From Chitinophagaceae bacterium DXS (GTDB lineage Bacteria; Bacteroidota; Bacteroidia; Chitinophagales; Chitinophagaceae), in assembly GCA_030345135.1 (NCBI GenBank), contig CP128386.1, forward strand, positions 1,386,621-1,450,620: a stretch of 64,000 nt of DNA, in the 5' to 3' direction. Below the pieces are notes generated by a model. It was not told where the DNA came from, made no database searches, and was given only the letters and a program-made list of their open reading frames with translations. This document shows positions 57,292 through 64,000 of the stretch, piece after piece. Made by a program: the position numbers and the translations under genes. Each line of letters begins with the position of its first letter. Position 1 is the first letter of the stretch.

Positions 57292-57326
57292 AACCCTTCC
57301 TGTCGCAAAACACGAAGGGTTTTTTA
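57292..57326 (+). terminator. Intrinsic terminator before the TonB receptor gene
   Basis: AACCCTTC (57292-57299) pairs with GAAGGGTT (57314-57321), followed by a T-run. It ends only 8 bp before the receptor start, so it separates the DUF3347 transcript or attenuates receptor expression. Confidence 0.78.
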
Positions 57327-57333
57327 TTATATA

Positions 57334-59697
57334 ATGAATTACATGAAGCATGCAATATTAACCGGGGCTTTCGTTTTTTTACTATTGTGTGCTTTTGGTC
57401 AGCGAAAGTTCACATTGCACGGATATATCCGGGATTCAGCTTCCGGAGAAGCATTGATTGGGGCTAACCTTTCCATTTTAAAGAAGAATGAAAGCACTGT
57501 ATCCAATCAATATGGTTTTTATTCGATAACACTCGACAGTGGTAAGTATGATATTGTCTGTACCTATGTTGGTTACCAGCCACAAGTAATTTCTGTTGAT
57601 CTTATCAGCAATACACAGTCAAATATTTTGTTGGGATCCTACAGCGCTAATATTGAAAATGTAACTGTAACCGCAACGAAGAAGGAAAGCAACATAAAGG
57701 GCGCGCAGATGGGTAAGCTTGATCTGTCGATGAATACTGTTAAAGCGCTGCCTGCTATCCTTGGTGAGACAGATATATTAAAGACGATCCAACTCATGCC
57801 CGGTGTAAGAAATGCGGGTGAAGGAAATTCCGGGTTCTATGTTCGTGGTGGTGGTCCGGATCAGAACCTGATCATGCTGGATGATGCTGTTGTATACAAT
57901 ACCGGTCACTTATTTGGATTCTTCTCCGTATTTAACTCCGATGCTATCAAAAGCCTTTCTCTTATTAAAGGAGGTATGCCTGCGCAATATGGCGGCAGGC
58001 TGGCATCTGTGGTTGATGTTTCTATGAAGGAAGGTAATCTTAATAAGATGGAAGTGGATGCCGGAATTGGTTTGATCGCGTCAAGATTTTCCATTCAGGG
58101 GCCTATCAAAAAACAGAAATCATCGTTCATGGTTTCTGCAAGAAGAACTTACCTGGATGTATTGATCAAACCTTTTATTAGCAAGAACAGTTCGTTCTAT
58201 GGATCCGGGTATTATTTCTATGATCTGAATGCTAAAATGAATTTTATATTTTCTCCCAAAGACAGACTTTATGTAAGTGGTTATTTCGGTCGCGATGTAT
58301 TTAATTATGAAAACAGGAAACGTTCTTTCAATATTAATGTGCCATGGGGAAATGCGACAGCAACGCTAAGATGGAACCATGTGTTTAGTCGCAAAATGTT
58401 TGCAAATACAACAGTTGTATACAGCGATTATAAGTTTGATTTTGCCGGTGAACAAAATGATTTTTTGGTTAAGTTGTCTTCAGGTATAAAAGATGTTAAT
58501 ATAAAACTGGATGTTGACTATTACCCAACCCCCGCTCATAAAATAAAATTCGGCGGCTTAAGCACCTTCCACACTTTTTTGCCAAATGTTGCCAGCGGTT
58601 CTCAGGATACGGTAACATTCACACCCAACAATGCTGTTAAGAAATTTGCTAACGAAGCGGCAATTTATATACAGGATGAATGGGATATAAACAGAAAATT
58701 CAGAGTTAACGCAGGGCTCCGGTACAGCAGGTTTATGCAGTTAGGGCGTTATACTTCTTACACTCGCGATGACAATGGCAATAAGCTTGATAGTACGGTT
58801 TATGGAAGGGGAGAAGTAGTAAAAAGTTATGGTGGCTTTGAACCGAGATTGACCTTACGGTATGCCATTGACGATGTAAGTTCAATAAAAGCCGGCATAA
58901 CCCGCAATCTTCAATATATACACCTGGTGAGTAATTCGGGAACTACTTTGCCGACTGATATCTGGGTGCCCAGTACTTACAGGGTAAAACCGCAAATGGG
59001 CTGGCAATACGCTTTAGGCTACTTCCGGAATCTGAATAATAACATGTTCGAAACATCATTGGAAGTGTATTATAAAAACATGCAGAACCAGGTTGAATAT
59101 AAAGAAGGCTATACGCCTAATTTTAATGATGTAGAAGAAAGCTTTGTATTTGGAAAAGGATGGGCATACGGCGCCGAATTATTTGTTCATAAACTTCAGG
59201 GACGGCTTACGGGTTGGATTGGTTATACGCTCAGTTGGACCTGGCGCAAATTTCCGGATTTAAATAGCGGGAAAACTTATCCGGGTAAATATGATCGCCG
59301 CCATGATCTCTCTGTTGTAGCAATGTATGAGCTTAGCAAGAAATGGAAATTGTCTTCTGTCTTTGTCTTCGGCACAGGTAATGCCATCTCCCTGCCAGAA
59401 CGGTTTTATTTTATTGAAGGTACATTAACCCAGGAGTACAGCCGGATCAATGCTTACAGAATGGAGCCTTATCACAGGCTTGATCTTTCTGCCACGTACA
59501 CGCCACATCCTGAAAAGCAAAAGAAATTTAAAACCAACTGGGTGTTCAGTATTTACAATGCATACAGCAGGCTCAATCCTTATTTCTATTATTTTGACCA
59601 GGAAGGAAATCTCACTAATGGAAATCTTACAGTGACTGCAAAGAAGGTGGCGCTGTTTCCGATTATTCCGGCGGTGACGTGGAATGTGAAGTTTTGA
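57334..59697 (+). CDS. TonB-dependent receptor with carboxypeptidase-like domain
   Basis: The 787-residue protein has a signal peptide (AILTGAFVFLLLCAFGQ), an N-terminal carboxypeptidase-regulatory-like domain (GYIRDSASGEALIGANLSIL), a plug (FYVRGGGPDQNLIMLDDAVV, SLIKGGMPAQYGGRLASVVD) and a barrel to the C-terminus (PAVTWNVKF). It is of the non-Sus type since no SusD gene is nearby; substrate unknown. The start may also be the ATG at 57343. Confidence 0.9.
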   Translation: MNYMKHAILTGAFVFLLLCAFGQRKFTLHGYIRDSASGEALIGANLSILKKNESTVSNQYGFYSITLDSGKYDIVCTYVGYQPQVISVDLISNTQSNILLGSYSANIENVTVTATKKESNIKGAQMGKLDLSMNTVKALPAILGETDILKTIQLMPGVRNAGEGNSGFYVRGGGPDQNLIMLDDAVVYNTGHLFGFFSVFNSDAIKSLSLIKGGMPAQYGGRLASVVDVSMKEGNLNKMEVDAGIGLIASRFSIQGPIKKQKSSFMVSARRTYLDVLIKPFISKNSSFYGSGYYFYDLNAKMNFIFSPKDRLYVSGYFGRDVFNYENRKRSFNINVPWGNATATLRWNHVFSRKMFANTTVVYSDYKFDFAGEQNDFLVKLSSGIKDVNIKLDVDYYPTPAHKIKFGGLSTFHTFLPNVASGSQDTVTFTPNNAVKKFANEAAIYIQDEWDINRKFRVNAGLRYSRFMQLGRYTSYTRDDNGNKLDSTVYGRGEVVKSYGGFEPRLTLRYAIDDVSSIKAGITRNLQYIHLVSNSGTTLPTDIWVPSTYRVKPQMGWQYALGYFRNLNNNMFETSLEVYYKNMQNQVEYKEGYTPNFNDVEESFVFGKGWAYGAELFVHKLQGRLTGWIGYTLSWTWRKFPDLNSGKTYPGKYDRRHDLSVVAMYELSKKWKLSSVFVFGTGNAISLPERFYFIEGTLTQEYSRINAYRMEPYHRLDLSATYTPHPEKQKKFKTNWVFSIYNAYSRLNPYFYYFDQEGNLTNGNLTVTAKKVALFPIIPAVTWNVKF

Positions 59698-59707
59698 GGA
59701 AAGGCGT

Positions 59708-60100
59708 GAGGTGTGAGGTATCAAGCGTCAGGTTGTGTGTACGATGTACGATGTTAGATGCCTGCCCGTACCGACGGCACGTTCGGGCTGGTACGATGTG
59801 TGCGGATGGCTGATCGCTGATTTTCTGATTTCTTCAAGTGTAGCAGTTAAATTAAACATCGCCGCCTTTTTAAGAGGCAATCAAAAAAACACATACATGC
59901 ATTTCATTTACATTGTGTGCGGTATATCAAATCAGACATCAGATATCACACATCGTACACCGTACCCGCCCGAACGTGCCGTCGGTACGGGCAGGCATCT
60001 TACATCGTACATTAAATCAGAGATCAGCAAATCAGACATTAGACATTCACACACATCGTACACCGTACACCGTACATCTGACATCGTACATTATACATTC
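59708..60100. repeat. Large heptad repeat region with inverted GC-rich copies
   Basis: From 59708 at least fourteen 7-mers run in one phase: GAGGTGT, GAGGTAT, CAAGCGT, CAGGTTG, TGTGTAC, GATGTAC, GATGTTA, GATGCCT, then the GC-rich words to TGTGCGG. From 59945 the same material returns inverted (CATCGTACACCG and the GC-rich word), then TACATCGTACAT-type words continue to about 60100. The 393-bp spacer between the converging receptor and pnuC is nearly all repeat, and no gene is seen. Confidence 0.85.
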
Positions 60101-60762
60101 CCGATTTTCTGGTATTTTTTATATTCTTTCATCCAATGCAACAAGCCGAAGGTAGCAATGATGGTGAATGCGAAATATTCGAGGCTATAGAACTTGATGC
60201 CCTTGATATAATAAAGAACGGTGGCAACAATATCAACCAAAATCCAGATAATCCAGCATTCTATCTTTTTCTGGATCATGAAGAAAGTGGTTACAATGCT
60301 CATGGTCAGGATAAAGGAATCGGCGTAAGGGTAGGCGCTGGGTTTGGCAAACACGATGGGAAACCATTCGTGCAGGCGACTGGCTGTTGCACCTACAACA
60401 ACAGTTCCTGCCAGTCCTAATGCCATTAATAATGTGAGTTGTGATACACGCATATAGCTCACTTTCAACTGGTGTTTTTTATCTTCCTCTTCCGGTCTTG
60501 GATTGGCCCATCGCCACCATCCGATAATATTTGTCACGAAGAAAAATATCTGCAGGAACATGTCCGGATACAGTTGAACCTGGAAGTACAATATAAAGGC
60601 GAGTATCACATTGATGATGCCGATCGGCCAGCTCCAGATATTGGCTTTGGCGGAAAGCCAGATGGCTGTTAAACCTGTAATCACCCCAAAAAATTCAATA
60701 TAACTCATAGGATATCCCATGATATTGAAAAAAATATGGGAGACATCAAAGAAGTTTTTCAT
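60091..60762 (-). CDS. pnuC: Nicotinamide riboside transporter PnuC
   Basis: The 223-residue protein has seven or so membrane segments and family motifs: YIEFFGVITGLTAIWLSAKA, then NIWSWPIGIINVILAFILYF, a central QIFFFVTNIIGWWRWANP and the C-terminal WIIWILVDIVATVLYYIKGI. PnuC imports NAD precursors by facilitated diffusion. No nadR-type kinase is adjacent. The first ATG is kept because its N-terminal helix aligns with other PnuC proteins. Confidence 0.9.
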   Translation of the reverse strand: MKNFFDVSHIFFNIMGYPMSYIEFFGVITGLTAIWLSAKANIWSWPIGIINVILAFILYFQVQLYPDMFLQIFFFVTNIIGWWRWANPRPEEEDKKHQLKVSYMRVSQLTLLMALGLAGTVVVGATASRLHEWFPIVFAKPSAYPYADSFILTMSIVTTFFMIQKKIECWIIWILVDIVATVLYYIKGIKFYSLEYFAFTIIATFGLLHWMKEYKKYQKIGNV

Positions 60763-60956
60763 GTATTATCTATTGATAAGTGGCGCGGAAATTACATTAA
60801 AATGCTTCCCCGGGAAACAAAAAGCCCAAAATGTTCAAATGGCGCAGTATTGGGTCTGAAAAAGCTCAACTATAAAGTATTGTTTTTTGTTATACCTAAA
60901 CGGCTAACGCATGTTATCCCAAAATAGAATAAATTCGCAAACTTTAATTTTAGGGT

Positions 60957-61379
60957 ATGATCAGGATTGAACTATCAAGAAAAGAGAACGATTTTGGTTT
61001 CGAAGCCACAGATGCAAACGGGCATACGGTAAAAATGGACACAAGTCCCGATAGCGGCGGGCATAACTACGGTGTAAGACCAATGCAGATGTTGTTGATG
61101 GGCTTAGCTGGCTGTAGTGCTATTGATGTCATCAGCATTTTGAAAAAACAACGCCAGGAAGTAAGAGATTACAAAATGGTAGTAGATGGCGAGCGTGAAG
61201 CTGGTAAAGAGCCTTCTCTTTGGAAAACGATAAACGTAGAGTTCCATATTTATGGAGATGTTGACGAAGACAAAGCGAAACGTGCCGTTGAACTGTCTGT
61301 AGACAAATATTGTTCAGTGGCTGCAACCCTGAAAGAAGCTGGTGCAGAGCTGGATTGGAAAGTATTTATACATAAGTAA
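60957..61379 (+). CDS. OsmC/Ohr-family peroxide-reducing protein
   Basis: The 140-residue protein has the two family cysteines in GLAGCSAIDVISILKKQRQE (about residues 49-68) and KYCSVAATLKEAGAEL (about 116-131). Such proteins reduce organic hydroperoxides with a thiol reductant. It lies divergently from pnuC and 141 bp before metZ. Confidence 0.88.
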   Translation: MIRIELSRKENDFGFEATDANGHTVKMDTSPDSGGHNYGVRPMQMLLMGLAGCSAIDVISILKKQRQEVRDYKMVVDGEREAGKEPSLWKTINVEFHIYGDVDEDKAKRAVELSVDKYCSVAATLKEAGAELDWKVFIHK

Positions 61380-61380
61380 A

Positions 61381-61490
61381 AAGTCAAAAGAAAAAAGTAA
61401 AAATTTTGCGACTTCGTTCTGTTGCCAAAACATGGAAAGTCGCACAGAGGCTTTTGACTTTTGAATTTTTACTTTTGACTTTGACTTCTC
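61381..61490. repeat. Heptad inverted repeat between osmC and metZ
   Basis: AAGTCAA, AAGAAAA, AAGTAAA, AATTTTG (61381-61408) face CTTTTGA, CTTTTGA, ATTTTTA, CTTTTGA (61451-61478). Inside, GCGACTT and AAGTCGC form a further stem. The words match the inverted pair at 2166-2286. Confidence 0.8.
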
Positions 61491-61520
61491 TTCCGTTTAA
61501 AACAACGCAACAACTTAATA

Positions 61521-62693
61521 ATGTCAGATAATAATTTACATCCTATTTCACAGGCTGTCCGTATCCAGACGCCAACAACATGGCAGGGCGAGCATTCAAC
61601 ACCATTGTATTTAACCAGCAGCTTCAAGTTTGAAGAGGCAGATGATATGAGAGGTGCTTTTGCCGAAGAGAACGATGATAATATTTATACACGCTTTAGC
61701 AATCCTAACGTAGACGAATTTGTGCAGAAAATGGTGGCGCTGGAAGGGGCTGAAGCTGGCTTTGCAACAGCATCGGGAATGGCAGCTGTTTTTTCTTCGA
61801 TGTTTGCTTTGCTGAAACAAGGTGATCACCTTATTTGTTGCAGCTCAGTGTTTGGAAGCACATTTACCATTGTTACAAAATATCTACCTAAATACGGCAT
61901 AGAGTGTACACTTGTTGCTGCAGATGATAAAGATGCATGGGAGAAAGCTGTTAAGCCAAACACAAAGATGATTTACCTGGAAACTCCAACCAATCCTCAA
62001 TTGGAGATCATTGATCTTGAGTGGGCAGGTCAGCTGGCTAAAAAGCACAACCTTATTTTGAATGTGGACAATTGCTTTGCAACTCCGTTGTTACAAAGGC
62101 CAATTGAATACGGTGCTAATTTGTCTGTGCATTCAGCGACAAAATGGATAGACGGACAAGGACGCGTATTAGGTGGAGTTGTTGTTGGTGATGCTGCATT
62201 GATAAGGGAAATTTACCTGTTCTGCAGAAATACAGGACCGTCGTTGTCTCCATTTAATGCATGGGTCTTAAGCAAAAGCCTGGAGACATTGGATGTGCGC
62301 TTGCAAAGACATTGTGAGAATGCCCTGAAAGTGGCACAGGTACTGGAAGAGCATCCCAATGTTTCCTGGGTAAAATATCCCTTCCTGCCAAGCCATCCTC
62401 AATATGAAATAGCAAAAAAACAAATGAAAGCCGGCGGTGGCATTGTATGTTTTGAAATAAAAGGCGGACTGGAAGCAGGCAAGAAATTCCTGAACTCATT
62501 GAAGATGTTATCAATGACGGCAAATCTTGGAGATTCAAGAAGTATTGCTTCTCACCCTGCAAGTACAACGCACTCCAAATTAAGTGAAGAAGAAAGATTA
62601 TCAGTGGGCATAACTCCGGGATTGATCAGGGTTTCTGTAGGGCTGGAATATGTTGATGACATTATTAAGGATATTGTGCAGGCGTTGGGATGA
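61521..62693 (+). CDS. metZ: O-succinyl/acetylhomoserine sulfhydrylase-type Cys/Met PLP enzyme
   Basis: The 390-residue enzyme belongs to the cystathionine gamma-synthase group. It shows YTRFSNPNVDEFVQKMVALE, the cofactor region LETPTNPQLEIIDL and the PLP lysine in SVHSATKWIDGQGRVLGGVV (about residues 198-217). The SHPASTTHSKLSEEER end is typical. O-succinylhomoserine sulfhydrylase is the best guess, with cystathionine gamma-synthase as the alternative. Confidence 0.85.
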   Translation: MSDNNLHPISQAVRIQTPTTWQGEHSTPLYLTSSFKFEEADDMRGAFAEENDDNIYTRFSNPNVDEFVQKMVALEGAEAGFATASGMAAVFSSMFALLKQGDHLICCSSVFGSTFTIVTKYLPKYGIECTLVAADDKDAWEKAVKPNTKMIYLETPTNPQLEIIDLEWAGQLAKKHNLILNVDNCFATPLLQRPIEYGANLSVHSATKWIDGQGRVLGGVVVGDAALIREIYLFCRNTGPSLSPFNAWVLSKSLETLDVRLQRHCENALKVAQVLEEHPNVSWVKYPFLPSHPQYEIAKKQMKAGGGIVCFEIKGGLEAGKKFLNSLKMLSMTANLGDSRSIASHPASTTHSKLSEEERLSVGITPGLIRVSVGLEYVDDIIKDIVQALG

Positions 62694-62698
62694 GGAAA

Positions 62699-62829
62699 GT
62701 GAATGGTGAATAGTCAATAGTGAAAGGTGCGAGTTGCGAAGTAATTTGTGACAACAAAATTGTGCAACTGTTCTATCAAATAAAAAAGATAAAAAGCGGA
62801 AGTAGTCATTTTACTTCCGCTTTTTGTTT
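62699..62829. repeat. Left copy of the repeat bracketing the YefM/YoeB module
   Basis: It consists of heptads GTGAATG, GTGAATA, GTCAATA, GTGAAAG, GTGCGAG, then TTTGTGACAACAAAA, TGTGCAACTGTTCT and TCAAATAA, and ends in the terminator GCGGAAGTA...TACTTCCGC. The same order recurs at 63555-63678 with scattered changes and small gaps. Confidence 0.85.
62791..62825 (+). terminator. Terminator inside the left bracketing repeat
   Basis: AAAAAGCGGAAGTA (62791-62804) is the exact reverse complement of TACTTCCGCTTTTT (62812-62825). It can act in either direction; it would end metZ and isolate the toxin-antitoxin genes. Confidence 0.88.
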
Positions 62830-62896
62830 TGTAAGAGTTGATTTTTATTGAAAGATGATTTTCGACAATAAATCGTATTGATGAGTTTTTTTTATT

Positions 62897-62975
62897 TGTA
62901 CATATGCACCTATCAACGTTATTGGAATTGTTGTACAATTATTTGTACAATATGGTGTGGAAATTGCTATTTTTG
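62897..62975 (+). promoter_or_regulatory. YefM/YoeB operator (TGTACA boxes) and promoter
   Basis: TTGTACAA occurs at 62931-62938 and 62943-62950, so the TGTACA cores (62932-62937 and 62944-62949) are 12 bp apart centre to centre. A third TGTACA is at 62897-62902. TTTG (62942-62945) and TATTTTTG (62968-62975) form the promoter, and one box overlaps the -33 element. This is the operator form known for YefM/YoeB in E. coli. Confidence 0.85.
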
Positions 62976-62987
62976 TAAAAAAGAAGT

Positions 62988-63245
62988 TTGATGGAAATTA
63001 CGACCTATTCGTCTTTCAGACAGCACCTCAAGGAATATCTTGATAAAATCTTTACTAATCATTCGGCCCTTTTTGTTACAAGAACAAAAGGCGAAGATGT
63101 CGTGGTGATGTCGAAACAAGATTATGATAGTATTATGGAAACTTTTTATTTACTGCGAAGTCCTAAAAATGCAGCCCGGATTTTGAGTGCGCTTGAAGAA
63201 TATAACAAAGGCAAAGGAAAAGAACAGAAACTAATAGAAGAATGA
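62988..63245 (+). CDS. yefM: YefM/Phd-family antitoxin
   Basis: The 85-residue protein starts MEITTYSSFRQHLKEYLDKI and contains TKGEDVVVMSKQDYDSIMET, the Phd/YefM DNA-binding fold, and a charged C-terminal tail that should wrap the toxin. It represses its own operon through the TGTACA boxes. Its stop overlaps the toxin start by 4 bp. Confidence 0.92.
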   Translation: MMEITTYSSFRQHLKEYLDKIFTNHSALFVTRTKGEDVVVMSKQDYDSIMETFYLLRSPKNAARILSALEEYNKGKGKEQKLIEE

Positions 63246-63496
63246 AAGTGATCTTTATTAACGAAGCCTGGGAGGATTATTTGTATTGGCAGAAAACTGA
63301 TAAAAATGTTTTGAAGAAAATAAATACGCTCATTAAAGAATCTTTTAAATCGCCCCACACTGGAGTTGGCAAACCGGAACCACTTAAATATGATTTGGCA
63401 GGCTGGTGGAGCAGACGAATAGATATTGAGCATAGGCTTGTGTATAAAGTTGAGGCAGGCGCCATTATAATCCTTCAATGCCGCTATCATTACTAA
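63242..63496 (+). CDS. yoeB: YoeB-family mRNA-cleaving toxin
   Basis: The 84-residue toxin cleaves mRNA at the ribosomal A site. Catalytic residues of YoeB are in place: Glu in GVGKPEPLKYDL (about residue 46), Arg in WWSRRIDIEHRLVYKV (about 65) and the final His of CRYHY (83). The full length and intact residues suggest an active toxin. Confidence 0.93.
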   Translation: MKVIFINEAWEDYLYWQKTDKNVLKKINTLIKESFKSPHTGVGKPEPLKYDLAGWWSRRIDIEHRLVYKVEAGAIIILQCRYHY

Positions 63497-63554
63497 GTCA
63501 GAATAGATAACACTGCGGCACTTTGTCTTTTCACAATTCATTACTAGTTTAACA

Positions 63555-63678
63555 GAGAATGGTCAATAATGAAATGTGCGAATTGCGGAATTTTTGTGAC
63601 AACAAAACTGTGCAACTGTTCTTTCAAATAAGATAAAAAAAGCGGAAGTAAGAATGATTACTTCCGCTTTTTCATTTA
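63555..63678. repeat. Right copy of the repeat bracketing the YefM/YoeB module
   Basis: It has the same order as the left copy: GAGAATG, GTCAATA, ATGAAAT, GTGCGAA, then TTTGTGACAACAAAA, TGTGCAACTGTTCT, TCAAATAA and the GCGGAAGTA hairpin. It lies in direct orientation 59 bp after yoeB. Confidence 0.85.
63637..63672 (+). terminator. Terminator after yoeB, in the right bracketing repeat
   Basis: AAAAAGCGGAAGTA (63637-63650) pairs with TACTTCCGCTTTTT (63659-63672). The stem is identical to that at 62791-62825. Confidence 0.88.
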
Positions 63679-63725
63679 TAAGATCTTGTTCTATTAATTA
63701 CGTGGCGTGAGTAAAATTACGCTGC

Positions 63726-63767
63726 TGCACCTTTCACTATTGATTATTCACTTTTCACCATTAAGAG
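63726..63767. repeat. Heptad repeat, inverted form, before the fmt 3' end
   Basis: TGCACCT, TTCACTA, TTGATTA, TTCACTT, TTCACCA, TTAAGAG run in phase; this is the reverse complement of the GTGAATA/GTGAAAG words of the neighbouring repeats and overlaps the fmt stop codon. Confidence 0.75.
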
Positions 63768-64000
63768 AATCGATGCCCCCTCAAAAAATCTTCAACCTTC
63801 ATTCTTTTTTTGCCTTCAAGCTGAAGCTCTGTAATGTGAATAAAGCCATCGCTGCAGGCAAACTTTAAATAGGATTTTTGGTCAGTATGGAAAGAGCCCG
63901 GCTCAAAACTGTGATTTGTAATTTCTCTTTTGCCGCGATAAAGTTTTAGCATCTTTTCATTCAGATAAGTGAAGGCGCCGGGGAATGGTGAAAGACCGCG
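63761..64000 (-). CDS. fmt: Methionyl-tRNA formyltransferase, C-terminal part
   Basis: The frame is open to the window edge. It reads RGLSPFPGAFTYLNEKMLKL, then the family end with HITELQLEGKKRMKVEDFLR and GHRF. The SPFPGAFT and LQLEGKKRM motifs belong to the C-terminal domain of Fmt, which formylates initiator Met-tRNA. Only about 79 residues are visible. Confidence 0.88.
   Translation of the reverse strand, partial: RGLSPFPGAFTYLNEKMLKLYRGKREITNHSFEPGSFHTDQKSYLKFACSDGFIHITELQLEGKKRMKVEDFLRGHRFS

Noticed and set aside
57334-59697. Start of a SusC/SusD polysaccharide utilisation locus
   Set aside because: No SusD-like gene or glycoside hydrolase follows; the receptor stands alone.
61381-61520. 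SAM-type riboswitch before metZ
   Set aside because: The hairpin is made of heptad repeat arms and lacks recognisable SAM riboswitch core motifs.

Overview
The window looks like a chromosomal segment of a Bacteroidota bacterium, most likely from the Chitinophagaceae or a close relative. Supporting signs are the TAnnTTTG -7 promoter motif found just upstream of many genes, few Shine-Dalgarno sequences, a TonB receptor with an N-terminal carboxypeptidase-like domain, Bacteroidota-type families (DUF3822, GYF_2, DUF3347, CcsA/CcmD-like), and a clade II nitrous oxide reductase with a lipoprotein signal. This is judged by reading; no database search was run.

Layout. Positions 1-2.1 kb hold a gene fragment, a cupin and a saccharopine-dehydrogenase-like enzyme. 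At 3.9-9.7 kb lies a tight forward operon: DUF3822, rsmD, bioD, 5-formyl-THF cyclo-ligase, lpxK, rnr. At 9.9-15.1 kb are an orphan MutS-like ATPase with a translationally coupled membrane protein, a polyprenyl synthase and an amino acid permease. A HigBA-type toxin-antitoxin pair with a 20-bp palindromic operator follows at 15.3-16.0 kb, then rluD, lipB, a PLP enzyme, a nucleotidyltransferase and glutamate dehydrogenase. Cytochrome c maturation genes (ccmD-like, ccsA, ccmB) with tdk occupy 22.8-25.8 kb and are split by an 83-bp tandem repeat array. After waaA come an ArsR/old-yellow-enzyme/DoxX set (28-30 kb) and a nucleotide-sugar block (30.4-36.4 kb) supplying glucuronate, xylose, amino-uronic acid and rhamnose precursors, then a tRNA-Gln and a UbiD-like decarboxylase.

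The most coherent functional unit is 38.8-53.9 kb. A forward set contains a fasciclin lipoprotein, a small Cys-motif protein, a Met-rich lipoprotein and an OprC/NosA-type copper TonB receptor. It lies beside a reverse nos cluster (two c-type cytochromes, nosZ, a membrane-NosL fusion, nosD, nosF, nosY, truncated haemoglobin). Divergent from this are a Cys-rich Crp/Fnr regulator and a His-motif membrane protein. The simplest reading is copper capture and delivery to the CuA and CuZ sites of NosZ, electron supply by the cytochromes, and control by the Crp/Fnr protein. The last stretch has an ABC-F ATPase, a second TonB receptor, pnuC, osmC, metZ, a YefM/YoeB pair with TGTACA operators, and the end of fmt.

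The non-coding DNA is the least expected part. At least fifteen spacers carry degenerate tandem repeats with a strict 7-nt period; the local word differs between loci, but the phase is kept even where one word changes to another. Two 135-bp elements with 31-bp imperfect terminal inverted repeats, resembling REPINs or MITEs, lie in opposite orientation on both sides of the copper lipoprotein and receptor genes. A 120-130 bp direct repeat containing a terminator brackets the YefM/YoeB module.
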